Both the position numbers and the translations under genes were made by a program. 36,825 nucleotides of DNA from an uncultured Oscillospiraceae bacterium (GTDB lineage Bacteria > Bacillota > Clostridia > Oscillospirales > Ruminococcaceae), in NCBI GenBank assembly GCA_900539195.1, contig UQBC01000028.1:1-36825 (forward strand), read 5' to 3'. Numbering within the stretch: the first letter of the stretch is position 1; the number at the start of each line of letters is the position of its first letter. Positions 1 through 7,472 of the stretch are shown piece after piece. The notes below the pieces were generated by a model, which had not been told where the DNA came from, made no database searches, and was given only the letters and a program-made list of their open reading frames with translations.

Positions 1-106
1 GATTTGACACAAGGCTCTGTGTGTCACTTTCACTTGTTCCCGCACAGGAGCAGAGCGAGAGGACCAAAGCTATAGCGAATAGTGATAATAAAATGAGTTT
101 TTTCAT
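1..106 (-). CDS. Putative lipoprotein, N-terminal part only (runs off the window)
   Basis: The first 35 codons of a minus-strand gene are visible, starting MKKLILLSLF. There are two lysines, a hydrophobic stretch and a lipobox-like L-C-S-C around residues 18-21, followed by a Ser/Thr/Asp-rich segment. This is a typical type II signal peptide, so the product is probably a membrane-anchored extracellular lipoprotein. The ATG is preceded by GAGGAAA about 7 bases upstream, and the gene begins 14 bp after the stop of the permease-lipoprotein fusion, so it is the fourth gene of the ABC operon. Its function cannot be told from what is visible. Confidence 0.7.
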   Translation of the reverse strand, partial: MKKLILLSLFAIALVLSLCSCAGTSESDTQSLVSN

Positions 107-120
107 TTACGTTTCCTCAG

Positions 121-2154
121 TTATTTGTCTGAAAATTCTAATGTTCCGTCACTGTTTTTGACTATTACTCTGCCGTTTGCAAGAAAAATACTTCCGTCCT
201 CCGCCTGAGGTATTTCCACCTGTTTTCCGTAAGCGTCCATATATGTTCCGTCGCCGAAATACACACAGCTCCTGTCCGCCATATACGCCTCGCCCTTATC
301 GGCAAACTTTTCTTCCGATAAATCACTCACCTTATACCGATAAGTGACAGAATTGTTCGAGCAGTAAATATATTCTCTGTCAGACGCAATCTCATAGAAC
401 ATTCTTTCGCTGATAATCTTCTTTTCATTGTCAAAGCAGACCGGATTGCCGTCGGAATTAAGATAGAACACCTTGCCGTCAATAACGGAAATATCCCCGT
501 TTATATAATTCTCGCTGAACAGCAGACGGCGCGCGCCCGTATTCAAGTCGAGTACAAACACCTTGTAGTTATTAGTCTGCAGATACAGATTATTCTGATA
601 CTTACACATACCGTTGTAGCTGTAATCATCGCTGTCACCCGACCATATTGTCAGCAGGTCAAGATAGCGGCTGAGCCGCTGGGCATCAGGCGCGGCAAGA
701 ACGGTTTCTTTATAATAATCGCTAAGCCGTATTTTGCACACATTATCGGTATATGTGCCGCCATTCTGAAAACTTTCGGTATAATAAAGATACCCGTCGC
801 TTGCAAGCATATAATCAACCCTGCCGTCACAGGTTATATTTCGCAGTATATCGTCCTCTGAAAGATTCAGCTTATCGTCATATCTGATTATCCTTTGAGA
901 AATTATATTGTATTCATCGTCGGTCTCGGTACTGAGCAAGTAATATCCTTCACCGTCATAAGCAAAACCGTATCTTCCGTCCGCCGCCGTGTTATCGGCG
1001 GTGCTCTGAGAACAGCCTGACAACAGCAGTATCAGCGAAGCGGCAACTGCTGAAATCACAGCCTTTTTTCCCGGACGACAGCGCTTTATACTGCCGATAT
1101 ATACTACCGCAGTAAACGCTATCACAATAACAGCTATTGTTATCAGCATAACCAGAAGTTCGGTAGGAACGCATGAATACAGCAGAATTTCAAGTCTGCC
1201 CTCGGTTACATAACAATCTCCCGTGTAATATGGCGAGCCGAGCACAAGTGAAAACGGCGAATAATACACGGCATTATTCCGGCCGAAAAGATAAACCCAC
1301 ACGCAAGTGACCGCCATAGGCACAAACAGCGACAGCGGCAGATTTTTTGTCAGCGTACAAAGCAGTACGCATAAAGCCGAAATAAGCAGGTAGCCGAGCA
1401 GCTTTGTCAGGTGAATAACTATAAACATTGCAATTATAGACAGACTGCCAAACAGGGTGTTCTCAAAGGCTTCGAGCGACTGTACGCCACAGCCGAGGTT
1501 TTCCGCTCCGATAACGGCAAATAATGAAGTAAGCTCTATAATAAACAGTCCGAGCCAGCCGGTAAAAATGAGCGAAAACAAGGATATAAGCCTGTACCCG
1601 CCCGAGCGTCTGCCGTTTGCGGCGGTAACGATAAGCGGCTTCATCTTTCTTTCATAATAGCACATTGCCGCAGAGATATAGCATATTGCCATAATAAACA
1701 GATACTCTATTCCGCTTGTCATGGCGTTTGAGCCGGACGGGAGCATAAGCAGATTTTCACGGTCTGCGCTTACTCTTTCGTAGTTTGAATAAAGCAGCTT
1801 TATAGCGTCATACTTTTCGATTATGTCGGGTATCTCTCGCATCGCGTTTGTAAATTCTTCGGGAGTGGAATATTCGCCCGCTCTGTTTTTTTCAAGTATC
1901 TCGCTTTGCTGCTGCTTTGCGGCTTCTGCCTCGCTGTATAGCGAGAGTATAGCGGTTTCCTTTTCATCGGTAAGCTGTCCGCCGTACTCCTGCATATATT
2001 CGAGATAATATTTCTGCTGTTCGTACGACATATCGCTGTAGCTTGCCTTGTATAAATCCGCACTTGTGAGCAGTTTTACTATAAAGACTATCAGCAGTAC
2101 AATAAGTCCGTACTGCTTTATGTACAGTTTTTTCAGTTCATTTTTTAACAGCAT
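121..2154 (-). CDS. ABC-2 type permease fused to a lipoprotein-like extracellular domain
   Basis: The 677-residue product has two parts. Residues 1-355 look like an ABC-2 permease: one N-terminal membrane segment (16-31), a large extracellular loop rich in Glu/Gln/Lys (35-140), then about five membrane segments from 150 to 353. Residues 357-381 look like a complete lipoprotein signal peptide in the middle of the chain: a basic KRCRPGKK, a hydrophobic run and the lipobox L378-S-G-C381. Residues 390-677 are soluble, with repeated Tyr-rich beta-strand patterns such as LYLQTNNYKVFVLDL, suggesting a beta-propeller-like (DUF5050-like) domain outside the cell. The gene overlaps the preceding permease gene by 10 bp and has no internal stop. 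It is probably the second membrane subunit of the exporter with a fused surface domain. The propeller assignment is inference. Confidence 0.75.
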   Translation of the reverse strand: MLLKNELKKLYIKQYGLIVLLIVFIVKLLTSADLYKASYSDMSYEQQKYYLEYMQEYGGQLTDEKETAILSLYSEAEAAKQQQSEILEKNRAGEYSTPEEFTNAMREIPDIIEKYDAIKLLYSNYERVSADRENLLMLPSGSNAMTSGIEYLFIMAICYISAAMCYYERKMKPLIVTAANGRRSGGYRLISLFSLIFTGWLGLFIIELTSLFAVIGAENLGCGVQSLEAFENTLFGSLSIIAMFIVIHLTKLLGYLLISALCVLLCTLTKNLPLSLFVPMAVTCVWVYLFGRNNAVYYSPFSLVLGSPYYTGDCYVTEGRLEILLYSCVPTELLVMLITIAVIVIAFTAVVYIGSIKRCRPGKKAVISAVAASLILLLSGCSQSTADNTAADGRYGFAYDGEGYYLLSTETDDEYNIISQRIIRYDDKLNLSEDDILRNITCDGRVDYMLASDGYLYYTESFQNGGTYTDNVCKIRLSDYYKETVLAAPDAQRLSRYLDLLTIWSGDSDDYSYNGMCKYQNNLYLQTNNYKVFVLDLNTGARRLLFSENYINGDISVIDGKVFYLNSDGNPVCFDNEKKIISERMFYEIASDREYIYCSNNSVTYRYKVSDLSEEKFADKGEAYMADRSCVYFGDGTYMDAYGKQVEIPQAEDGSIFLANGRVIVKNSDGTLEFSDK

Positions 2155-3302
2155 TTCATACCCCTCCGTACAGACACGACAGCAAAGACGACAGCGAGAA
2201 GTATTACTTCGGATAAAGTTACAACAACATTTAATACGGGGAAATCAAGGATATTGCAGACATTCATATTTGTGAAAAGCTCTGTCGGACCGATAAGCGT
2301 CGTAGGGTTAAGCACGCCGGGGAGCAGCTCCGAGCCGATTACAAGCAGAAATCCCGCCGCTACGCTTACAACCATTGAAATTATATCGTTTTTGCAAAAG
2401 GACGATACTGCCGTCACAAGGAATGTGAACATAAGCAGAAACACAAGTCTTAATACGAACGTTATCACAAGAGCGCCGAAAAGCGTGATATTGAACGGGC
2501 ACATTTCAAATTCCTGCAAGGCGTATATCGGTGCGGAAAAGCCGTCAAAGCCGTAGATAAGCTGAAAATAAACCATATCCGAAGCAAACAGTATAAGTGT
2601 AACCGCAAATGTAAATATCGCCGCCGCTGTCAGCTTTGCAAGCATAACCGACCCTCTTTTTCCTGATGAAGATATAAGCTTATTGTAGCCTATAATATAC
2701 TCCTTTGATACTATCGGAGATATTGCAAGCACTATGATAAACATTGACAGCAAGGCGGAAAACTTATAGTGGAAGATAGCCTTGTGTCCCTCGGACTGAT
2801 AATAGCCGTCGAGCGACCTGCCTTTATAGCAGTCCTCATACAGCTTTGAAAGGCGGTATTCGTACCGGCTCTTATCGCTGTAGAACTCGGCGTTTGCCCT
2901 TGCATTTTCGGTTATCTCCACACTTTTATTTGAGTATAGAATAGCGTATTCGTAGGAAGAAATAAGGTCTTTGAATAAATTTACATCACCGTAGGGGTAG
3001 CCGCAATATGTACCCTCAATCGGCTCTTCAATTATACCGTACACTTTTAGCATCTGCTCCGCATTAGCAAGCTCGGTTTTTAGTCCGTTTATCTTTTCAT
3101 CGGTTATCTTTCCGCTGTATTTATCGTACAGTATATCCGTGCCCTGTACGGCATTTCCCGAAAGAACGGCTCTGCCCCCACCCGTGTAGTAATACAGCTC
3201 AAATACCTTAACAAAGTTTAAAAGTATAAGTACGATAATGCAGATATGAAGTGACGGCTTCAGTATGTACTTTTTAAGCTCGTATTTCAGCATATCATTC
3301 AC
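2145..3302 (-). CDS. ABC transporter permease (ABC-2 family)
   Basis: This 385-residue membrane protein has an N-terminal hydrophobic segment at about residues 16-33, an extracellular loop of about 140 residues, and five or six further membrane segments from about residue 185 to the end. This is the topology of ABC-2 family export permeases. It overlaps the ATPase gene upstream by 8 bp and the permease-lipoprotein fusion downstream by 10 bp, so the three genes should be translationally coupled and form one transporter. The substrate cannot be read from the sequence; peptide or antibiotic export or immunity is common for such ATPase plus two-permease sets next to LytTR regulators, but that is inference. 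Confidence 0.8.
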   Translation of the reverse strand: MNDMLKYELKKYILKPSLHICIIVLILLNFVKVFELYYYTGGGRAVLSGNAVQGTDILYDKYSGKITDEKINGLKTELANAEQMLKVYGIIEEPIEGTYCGYPYGDVNLFKDLISSYEYAILYSNKSVEITENARANAEFYSDKSRYEYRLSKLYEDCYKGRSLDGYYQSEGHKAIFHYKFSALLSMFIIVLAISPIVSKEYIIGYNKLISSSGKRGSVMLAKLTAAAIFTFAVTLILFASDMVYFQLIYGFDGFSAPIYALQEFEMCPFNITLFGALVITFVLRLVFLLMFTFLVTAVSSFCKNDIISMVVSVAAGFLLVIGSELLPGVLNPTTLIGPTELFTNMNVCNILDFPVLNVVVTLSEVILLAVVFAVVSVRRGMKCC

Positions 3303-4155
3303 CTATCTCTCCGAAGTGGTAAATGCACACATCTTCAAGCGCAGGCTGAACATTAACGGCGTCGGGGTGCGGCTTCTCGTCGCTTACAACACGGACATTG
3401 AACCTGTCGTCCTCGCTTATAACATTGCTGACGCGCTTTGTCCGCATAAGCTCCATACCTGTTTCGTAGTCGGTGAGCACCTCCCAGACCTTGCCGTAAA
3501 TATCATTGCAAAGCTCACTTTGTGAGGCACAGCTTATCATCTTTCCGCCATCGATAAGTACAACATTCTTGGCAATAAAAGCAATATCGGTAACGATATG
3601 AGTTGCTAAAATTACTATCTTATCATTCGCAAGCGATGAGATTACATTTCTGAAGCGTATACGCTCCTTGGGGTCAAGTCCTGCTGTCGGCTCGTCAAAT
3701 ATAACGACCTTTGGCTCGCCTACAAGTGCCTGCGCTATGCCGAGCCTTTGCTTCATACCGCCCGAATGTGCGCCGACCTTTTTGTTGCGGTCGTCATACA
3801 GATTTACACGCTTTAAAATCCCATCGGCATAGGCTTTGGGATTATCGACCTTTACATTTTTCAGCGCCATAGAGTAAAGTATAAGCTCTCTTGCTGTAAA
3901 ATTCGGATAAAAGTCCTGATTCTGCGGTAAAAAGCCGAGGTGCGACATATAATCGTGACTGTCACCGTCGGTAAAAGCAATACTGCCGCTGTCGGGCTTT
4001 ATTATGCCGGTTACGCAGTTTATCAACGTGGATTTGCCCGCACCGTTGGGACCTAAGATGCCGTACACGCCTTTTTCAAGGGTGAGGGTAAAGCTGTCGA
4101 GGGCTTTTTTGCCTTTGCTATAGGATTTCGTGAGTTGATTGATTTCGAGTTTCAT
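3295..4155 (-). CDS. ABC transporter ATP-binding protein
   Basis: This is the ATPase of the exporter. The chosen ATG at 4155 gives 286 residues beginning MKLEINQLTKSYSKG; it has AGGAG five bases upstream, whereas the open frame continues 29 codons further up without a ribosome site. Walker A is GPNGAGKST (about residues 37-45), the ABC signature is HSGGMKQR in place of the usual LSGG, Walker B is VVIFDEPTAGLDP, and the switch histidine lies in ATHIV. The C-terminal 80 residues are typical of CcmA/NatA-type export ATPases. It is the first gene of the operon and overlaps the permease gene by 8 bp. A consensus promoter with a palindrome lies about 90 bp upstream. Confidence 0.9.
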   Translation of the reverse strand: MKLEINQLTKSYSKGKKALDSFTLTLEKGVYGILGPNGAGKSTLINCVTGIIKPDSGSIAFTDGDSHDYMSHLGFLPQNQDFYPNFTARELILYSMALKNVKVDNPKAYADGILKRVNLYDDRNKKVGAHSGGMKQRLGIAQALVGEPKVVIFDEPTAGLDPKERIRFRNVISSLANDKIVILATHIVTDIAFIAKNVVLIDGGKMISCASQSELCNDIYGKVWEVLTDYETGMELMRTKRVSNVISEDDRFNVRVVSDEKPHPDAVNVQPALEDVCIYHFGEIGE

Positions 4156-4238
4156 TTTTTCTCCTATACATGACTTAGCTCTGATTTTTATTGTATTATC
4201 ACTAGTTATTCTTTGAATGGGAATGGCCAATTTAGTCT

Positions 4239-4279
4239 GCAATTTTTTTAATAATATAACAAAAAAATTGCGATGTCAA
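4239..4279 (-). promoter_or_regulatory. Promoter of the ABC operon inside a perfect inverted repeat
   Basis: On the minus strand, TTGACA (4279-4274) and TATTAT (4256-4251) are separated by 17 bp, a near-consensus sigma-A promoter. An 11-bp perfect inverted repeat, GCAATTTTTTT (4239-4249) and AAAAAAATTGC (4261-4271), brackets the -10 box, which lies in the 11-base loop. A dyad here would be in the right place for an operator. Transcription would start near 4244, giving a leader of about 90 nt. Confidence 0.7.
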
Positions 4280-4361
4280 TAAAACTGTGAAGTATGGCGT
4301 AATTTAGTGAAGTTTAGTCGATATAGTTTAAATCAAAAAGTATACTAATAGCTAAAACTTC

Positions 4362-4391
4362 TTGACAAAGCGAATTAACTTGATGTATACT
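4362..4391 (+). promoter_or_regulatory. Sigma-A promoter reading into the structured repeat element
   Basis: TTGACA (4362-4367) and TATACT (4386-4391) are separated by 18 bp. The predicted start is near 4398, at the left edge of the hairpin-rich element. It could make a non-coding RNA or a leader of about 600 nt for the LytTR regulator gene at 5000. Confidence 0.55.
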
Positions 4392-4399
4392 ACAAAAAA

Positions 4400-4756
4400 G
4401 GACAAAGGAAATCCTTTGGCCGCAGACTGTCGAAAAACCTCTATCGTTGATAAAAATGGGGTCGCAGGGGCTACCGCCCCCGTACAGGTCGTCAGCCATT
4501 TGTGCCACTGCATCGTGCAGTGGCTTTGTGTGGCTGACTGCAAGCATCCTTGCTTGGTCTAGGGGCGGTAGCCCCAGTAATATAGCCCCTTTCCCGGGGA
4601 AATGGGTTTGGGGTTTTGGCAAGGATGCCGAGATAGAACGCCCAAAGGCTTTGCAGGACGCAAAGCCCACAAAGCGTTCTTATAGGGATAGAGGACAAGC
4701 ACTTTTATTGGAAAAACATACTTTTTCTACAAACTGAGGACAAAGGAAATCCTTTG
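4400..4756. repeat. Hairpin-rich intergenic repeat element, copy 1, bounded by 19-bp direct repeats
   Basis: The element is bounded by two identical 19-bp sequences (4400-4418 and 4738-4756), each containing the palindrome CAAAGGA-AA-TCCTTTG. Inside are nested inverted repeats. GGGGCTACCGCCCC (4467-4480) pairs with 4562-4575. Between them GTCAGCCA (4491-4498) pairs with TGGCTGAC (4531-4538), enclosing CCACTGCA-TCG-TGCAGTGG, and CAAGCA pairs with TGCTTG at 4541-4556. AGAACGC (4635-4641) pairs with GCGTTCT (4674-4680) around an inner hairpin GGCTTTGC-AGGAC-GCAAAGCC. Short open frames occur on both strands but none has a ribosome site or protein-like composition. Copy 2 lies, inverted, at 16101-16288. 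Confidence 0.7.
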
Positions 4757-4775
4757 CCCATTATTTTATCCGTAT

Positions 4776-4865
4776 TTATTTCGTAATCAAACTAAAAATC
4801 AGCAAGTTGTTTTTGTGTATAACCGTGTTTTTCTCGTAATTGTCTTGCCTTTCGGAAAATTCCAT
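4776..4865 (-). pseudogene. Remnant of an XRE-family helix-turn-helix regulator
   Basis: A minus-strand ATG at 4865 has AAGGAG upstream but soon leaves the conserved frame. In the neighbouring frame the sequence reads FRKARQLREKHGYTQKQLAD before a TAG at 4794-4792. That is the first helix and turn of an XRE/Cro-type DNA-binding domain. The two frames can be joined by a single-base shift right after the start codons, and nothing of the domain remains after the TAG. The break is about 20 bp from the right boundary of the repeat element at 4756, so element insertion or recombination may have removed the rest. Confidence 0.6.
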
Positions 4866-4899
4866 GATTATCACTCCTTCTTTTTATTTTACACCTAGT

Positions 4900-4973
4900 C
4901 AAATGACATTTGTTGATTTATACAGAATTTATGTGTTTTTTATATTTTTATCAAATATAATTCAGAATTTATG
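4900..4973 (+). promoter_or_regulatory. Upstream region of the LytTR gene with weak promoter and repeats
   Basis: The region holds a palindrome CAAATG-A-CATTTG (4900-4912), a -10 box TATAAT (4956-4961) with no convincing -35 at 17 bp, and a direct repeat CAGAATTTATG at 4923-4933 and 4963-4973, 40 bp apart. A -10 without a -35 suggests activation. The repeats do not match the usual LytTR spacing, so autoregulation is only a guess. Confidence 0.35.
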
Positions 4974-4999
4974 AATTTTAATTAGGAGTTGCTGAACAT

Positions 5000-5722
5000 A
5001 TGCAAATAGCAGTATGTGATGATGAAAAGTTATATCTTGATTGCTTGAGCAGGAAGATAAAAGCGTGCTTTAAAGAATTTGAAATTGAGATTTCCTTGGA
5101 TAAATACTTAAATGCAGTGTCTTTTCTCGAGCAGCATGAGCAAAATCCGTACGATGTAGTTTTTCTTGATATACTTATGCCGGAAATGAACGGTCTTGAT
5201 GTTGCAAACAGGATAAGAAATTTATCCGAAAAAACAATAATTATCTTTATCACCACCGAAAATCATCTTGTATACGAAAGCTTTGACTACAGACCATTCA
5301 ACTTTATTCCGAAGGACCTTGATATTTTTGACCAAAAGCTACGGTCGGTTATCGAAAAGCTGATGTTTTTTCTTCAGACTTCAAAGACCTTGTGCTTTGA
5401 CCTGCCATACGGAGAAATCGGGAAAGTGACTGTCGGTGATATAATATATATCTGTAGCAGATCGAATTACATAGACATTATCTGCAAATCGAACGTGATG
5501 CTAAAAATCAGAAGCACGATAGATAATATCAGCGGTATGCTACCCGAACAACATTTTGCAAGGACGCATAACAGGATAATTGTTAACCTTAATCACATTC
5601 AGCGTATTGATTATCCGAATCATATAGTATACTTAACTGACAGCAACCAGGCGGAAATAAGCCGACGATATAAAAATTCACTTGCAGAAAAGTACAAAAA
5701 GTTTATCAGGGAAACAACCTAA
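5000..5722 (+). CDS. LytTR-family response regulator (AgrA/LytR type)
   Basis: The 240-residue protein has a receiver domain at residues 1-120, with the acidic pair D7-D8, the phosphoacceptor D57 in VFLDILMPEMNG, T85/T86 and K105 in IPKD. A LytTR DNA-binding domain follows at about 135-238, with the typical stretch FARTHNRIIVNLNHI. Phosphorylation by the kinase encoded 11 bp downstream should switch its DNA binding. The start has AGGAG 11 bases upstream. It is divergent from the ABC exporter operon, which makes that operon the most likely target, alongside self-regulation. No peptide precursor (AgrD-like) or AgrB-like gene is visible nearby, so the signal is unknown. Confidence 0.92.
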   Translation: MQIAVCDDEKLYLDCLSRKIKACFKEFEIEISLDKYLNAVSFLEQHEQNPYDVVFLDILMPEMNGLDVANRIRNLSEKTIIIFITTENHLVYESFDYRPFNFIPKDLDIFDQKLRSVIEKLMFFLQTSKTLCFDLPYGEIGKVTVGDIIYICSRSNYIDIICKSNVMLKIRSTIDNISGMLPEQHFARTHNRIIVNLNHIQRIDYPNHIVYLTDSNQAEISRRYKNSLAEKYKKFIRETT

Positions 5723-5733
5723 CAGGAGTAAAT

Positions 5734-7053
5734 ATGACTGATTTTTTATGGGCGGCATTTGAGCTTTTCATTACTTTTTTTGAAAACCTGACCGTATGCC
5801 ATTTTATATGCAGGTTTTTAAAGCTTGACTTAAAAAGCAGAAAAGGAATAATTCTGTACCTTATCGGCTGTGTATCATTTTCGGTGATTGTCACTGTTAT
5901 AAACAACTTTACTTTGTACGAAGGAGTATACGGTCTGATTTATACTGTTATGTTCTTTGCTTACAGCCTGTTTTTGCCAGGGTCGGTAATAAAAAAGGCA
6001 TTTGCCGCTATACTTGCCAATATCGTAATAGTCTGCACAAACGCTCTTGTTACAAGCACAATTTCAGCCGCCTTAGGTAATGCGGTTGCGGAGATATTGG
6101 GCACTCATACTTTGGAAAGAGTTATTGCCGTACTCTCGGTTCAAATTTTGCTTATATATATTTTCGGCATCATTCTGAAAATAACGGCTGATAAAGATGT
6201 TGCGCTTAGATCGAGCGAATGGCTGCTTATTTTGTCGGTGTTTGTGGTTTCGTTTGTTTCAATAACATTCATTCATATGTCACAGCTATATTCCGATTAT
6301 AACGAAAATCAAACGCGGATTTTATTGATAGCTGAACTGGGATTGGTAATCATAAATCTGATATGCTTTTATATGACCGTAGCCATGAGCAAGAGCAACC
6401 GTCAGGCCACCCTACTGAAGCTTGAAAAGCAGCAGCAGGAATATAGAATTAAATACGCCGAAACGATAAAGAACCAGTACGAGGAAACAGCTCGACTCAG
6501 ACACGATATGAAGCAGAACTTTGAAGTACTGACGATGCTGTTCGACGAAAAGAAGTACGATGAAATCGGTGTGTTTTTAAAGCAATGCAAAAACGAGATA
6601 AGCAATATTGATGTGTGCATCGATGTGGGAAACGTCTTTATCAACGCTATACTTAACACTAAAATATCAATCGCTCGAAACCATGACATTAATTTTGTCT
6701 TCACAGGTTCAAAACAGCTTGACGGCGTAGCGGATATAGATATGTGCAATTTACTTGGAAATATCCTGGACAACGCTATCGAAAACTGCTCTGCCTCGCC
6801 CGATGCTCATAAAAGTATAATCTGCAATTTTTCCGGTGATGAGTATAAGATTATGATTTATGTAAGCAACACTATTGAAAAATCCGTGCTTTCGGAAAAT
6901 CATTCGTTAAAAACCTCAAAATCACGATTACAAGGTCACGGATACGGTATAAAAACAATAAAGCAAATAGCGGAGAAATATAACGGCAGTGCGGATTTTT
7001 ACGAAAAAGACAATATGTTTGTCTGCTGTGTGATGTTATACCGTGATTTTTAA
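5734..7053 (+). CDS. GHKL sensor histidine kinase (AgrC-like)
   Basis: The 439-residue kinase has six or so membrane segments in residues 1-218, a short coiled linker (225-255), the phosphoacceptor helix with H257 in LRHDMKQN, and a GHKL ATPase domain with the N box NLLGNILDNAIEN (about 343-355) and the glycine box GHGYGIKTIK near residue 405. This is the layout of AgrC/ComD-type kinases that pair with LytTR regulators. It follows the regulator gene by 11 bp with AGGAG six bases before the ATG, and is followed by two hairpins. The many-pass sensor domain suggests a peptide or lipid-phase signal. The ligand is unknown. Confidence 0.92.
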   Translation: MTDFLWAAFELFITFFENLTVCHFICRFLKLDLKSRKGIILYLIGCVSFSVIVTVINNFTLYEGVYGLIYTVMFFAYSLFLPGSVIKKAFAAILANIVIVCTNALVTSTISAALGNAVAEILGTHTLERVIAVLSVQILLIYIFGIILKITADKDVALRSSEWLLILSVFVVSFVSITFIHMSQLYSDYNENQTRILLIAELGLVIINLICFYMTVAMSKSNRQATLLKLEKQQQEYRIKYAETIKNQYEETARLRHDMKQNFEVLTMLFDEKKYDEIGVFLKQCKNEISNIDVCIDVGNVFINAILNTKISIARNHDINFVFTGSKQLDGVADIDMCNLLGNILDNAIENCSASPDAHKSIICNFSGDEYKIMIYVSNTIEKSVLSENHSLKTSKSRLQGHGYGIKTIKQIAEKYNGSADFYEKDNMFVCCVMLYRDF

Positions 7054-7087
7054 TGCCGAAGGCATTGCGGCGGTAACGCCGCAGTTT
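7052..7087 (+). terminator. Tandem hairpins ending the LytTR-kinase operon
   Basis: AATGCC-GAA-GGCATT begins at the kinase stop codon. It is followed by TGCGGCG (7066-7072), a four-base loop and CGCCGCA (7077-7083), then GTTTTG. The T run is short, so termination may be partial. Confidence 0.6.
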
Positions 7088-7118
7088 TGTGTCAGCAAAA
7101 CAAATTATTTGTGTCGGA

Positions 7119-7159
7119 AAAATAAAAACGCCGCCTATCCCGATAAAGGAATAAGCGGC
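7119..7159 (-). terminator. Rho-independent terminator of the 58-residue protein gene
   Basis: On the minus strand, 7159-7148 pairs with 7141-7130 over 12 positions (two G-T pairs) with a six-base loop, followed by GTTTTTATTTTT. It lies 44 bp downstream of the stop at 7203. Confidence 0.8.
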
Positions 7160-7202
7160 TTGCTTATATAGATCTATATTTAATTTTTTGAAAAGGAAAT
7201 GA

Positions 7203-7379
7203 CTACGAAACAGTACGCACTATTAAAGCCTTTTTCTTTGCTTTCGTCAGCCTTAAGATGACTTCATCAACAGCGTCGGTGTATCTGCTTTTAGCCATAA
7301 ATGCGTTATTCTTATCTATAAGCGAATGTATGATTTGAGAGCGTTCCTGCTCGGTCAGCTTGATATAACACTTCTTCAT
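7203..7379 (-). CDS. Small conserved protein of unknown function, mobile-element type
   Basis: This 58-residue basic protein begins MKKCYIKLTEQERSQI and ends in a Lys-rich helix. The start at 7379 is chosen because GGAGG lies eight bases before it; an upstream ATG five codons earlier has no ribosome site. Small proteins of this pattern (KKxYIxLTxxERxxI...GRYTDAVDxxL) are, from memory, common in clostridial plasmids and conjugative elements; I know no function. It stands alone between two terminators, next to a cluster of inverted TTTACGAC motifs, so it could be what is left of an excised element. Helical content is the only structural prediction I can support. Confidence 0.65.
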   Translation of the reverse strand: MKKCYIKLTEQERSQIIHSLIDKNNAFMAKSRYTDAVDEVILRLTKAKKKALIVRTVS

Positions 7380-7436
7380 TTGTAGTCCCTCCATTCGATT
7401 ACAGTATATCCATAAACGTTACCGGCTTCAAATATG

Positions 7437-7472
7437 CAAAAAAGAACCCCGAACTATACAGTCCGAGGTTCT
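7437..7472 (-). terminator. Rho-independent terminator facing leftward (lysS side)
   Basis: On the minus strand, 7472-7461 pairs with 7454-7443 over 12 positions including G-T pairs, around a six-base loop, followed by TTTTTTGC. No gene ends directly before it; the nearest is lysS, 247 bp upstream. It could end a long lysS transcript or be left over from a lost gene. Confidence 0.7.

Noticed and set aside
4314..4737. Open frames of 60-120 codons on both strands across the first repeat element
   Set aside because: They exist because of GC-rich inverted repeats; no ribosome sites, Cys/Pro/Arg-rich odd composition, and the structure is explained by hairpins.
4923..4973. CAGAATTTATG direct repeat as a LytTR binding site
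   Set aside because: The 40-bp distance and sequence do not match the usual LytTR pairs about 21-22 bp apart; kept only as a weak note.
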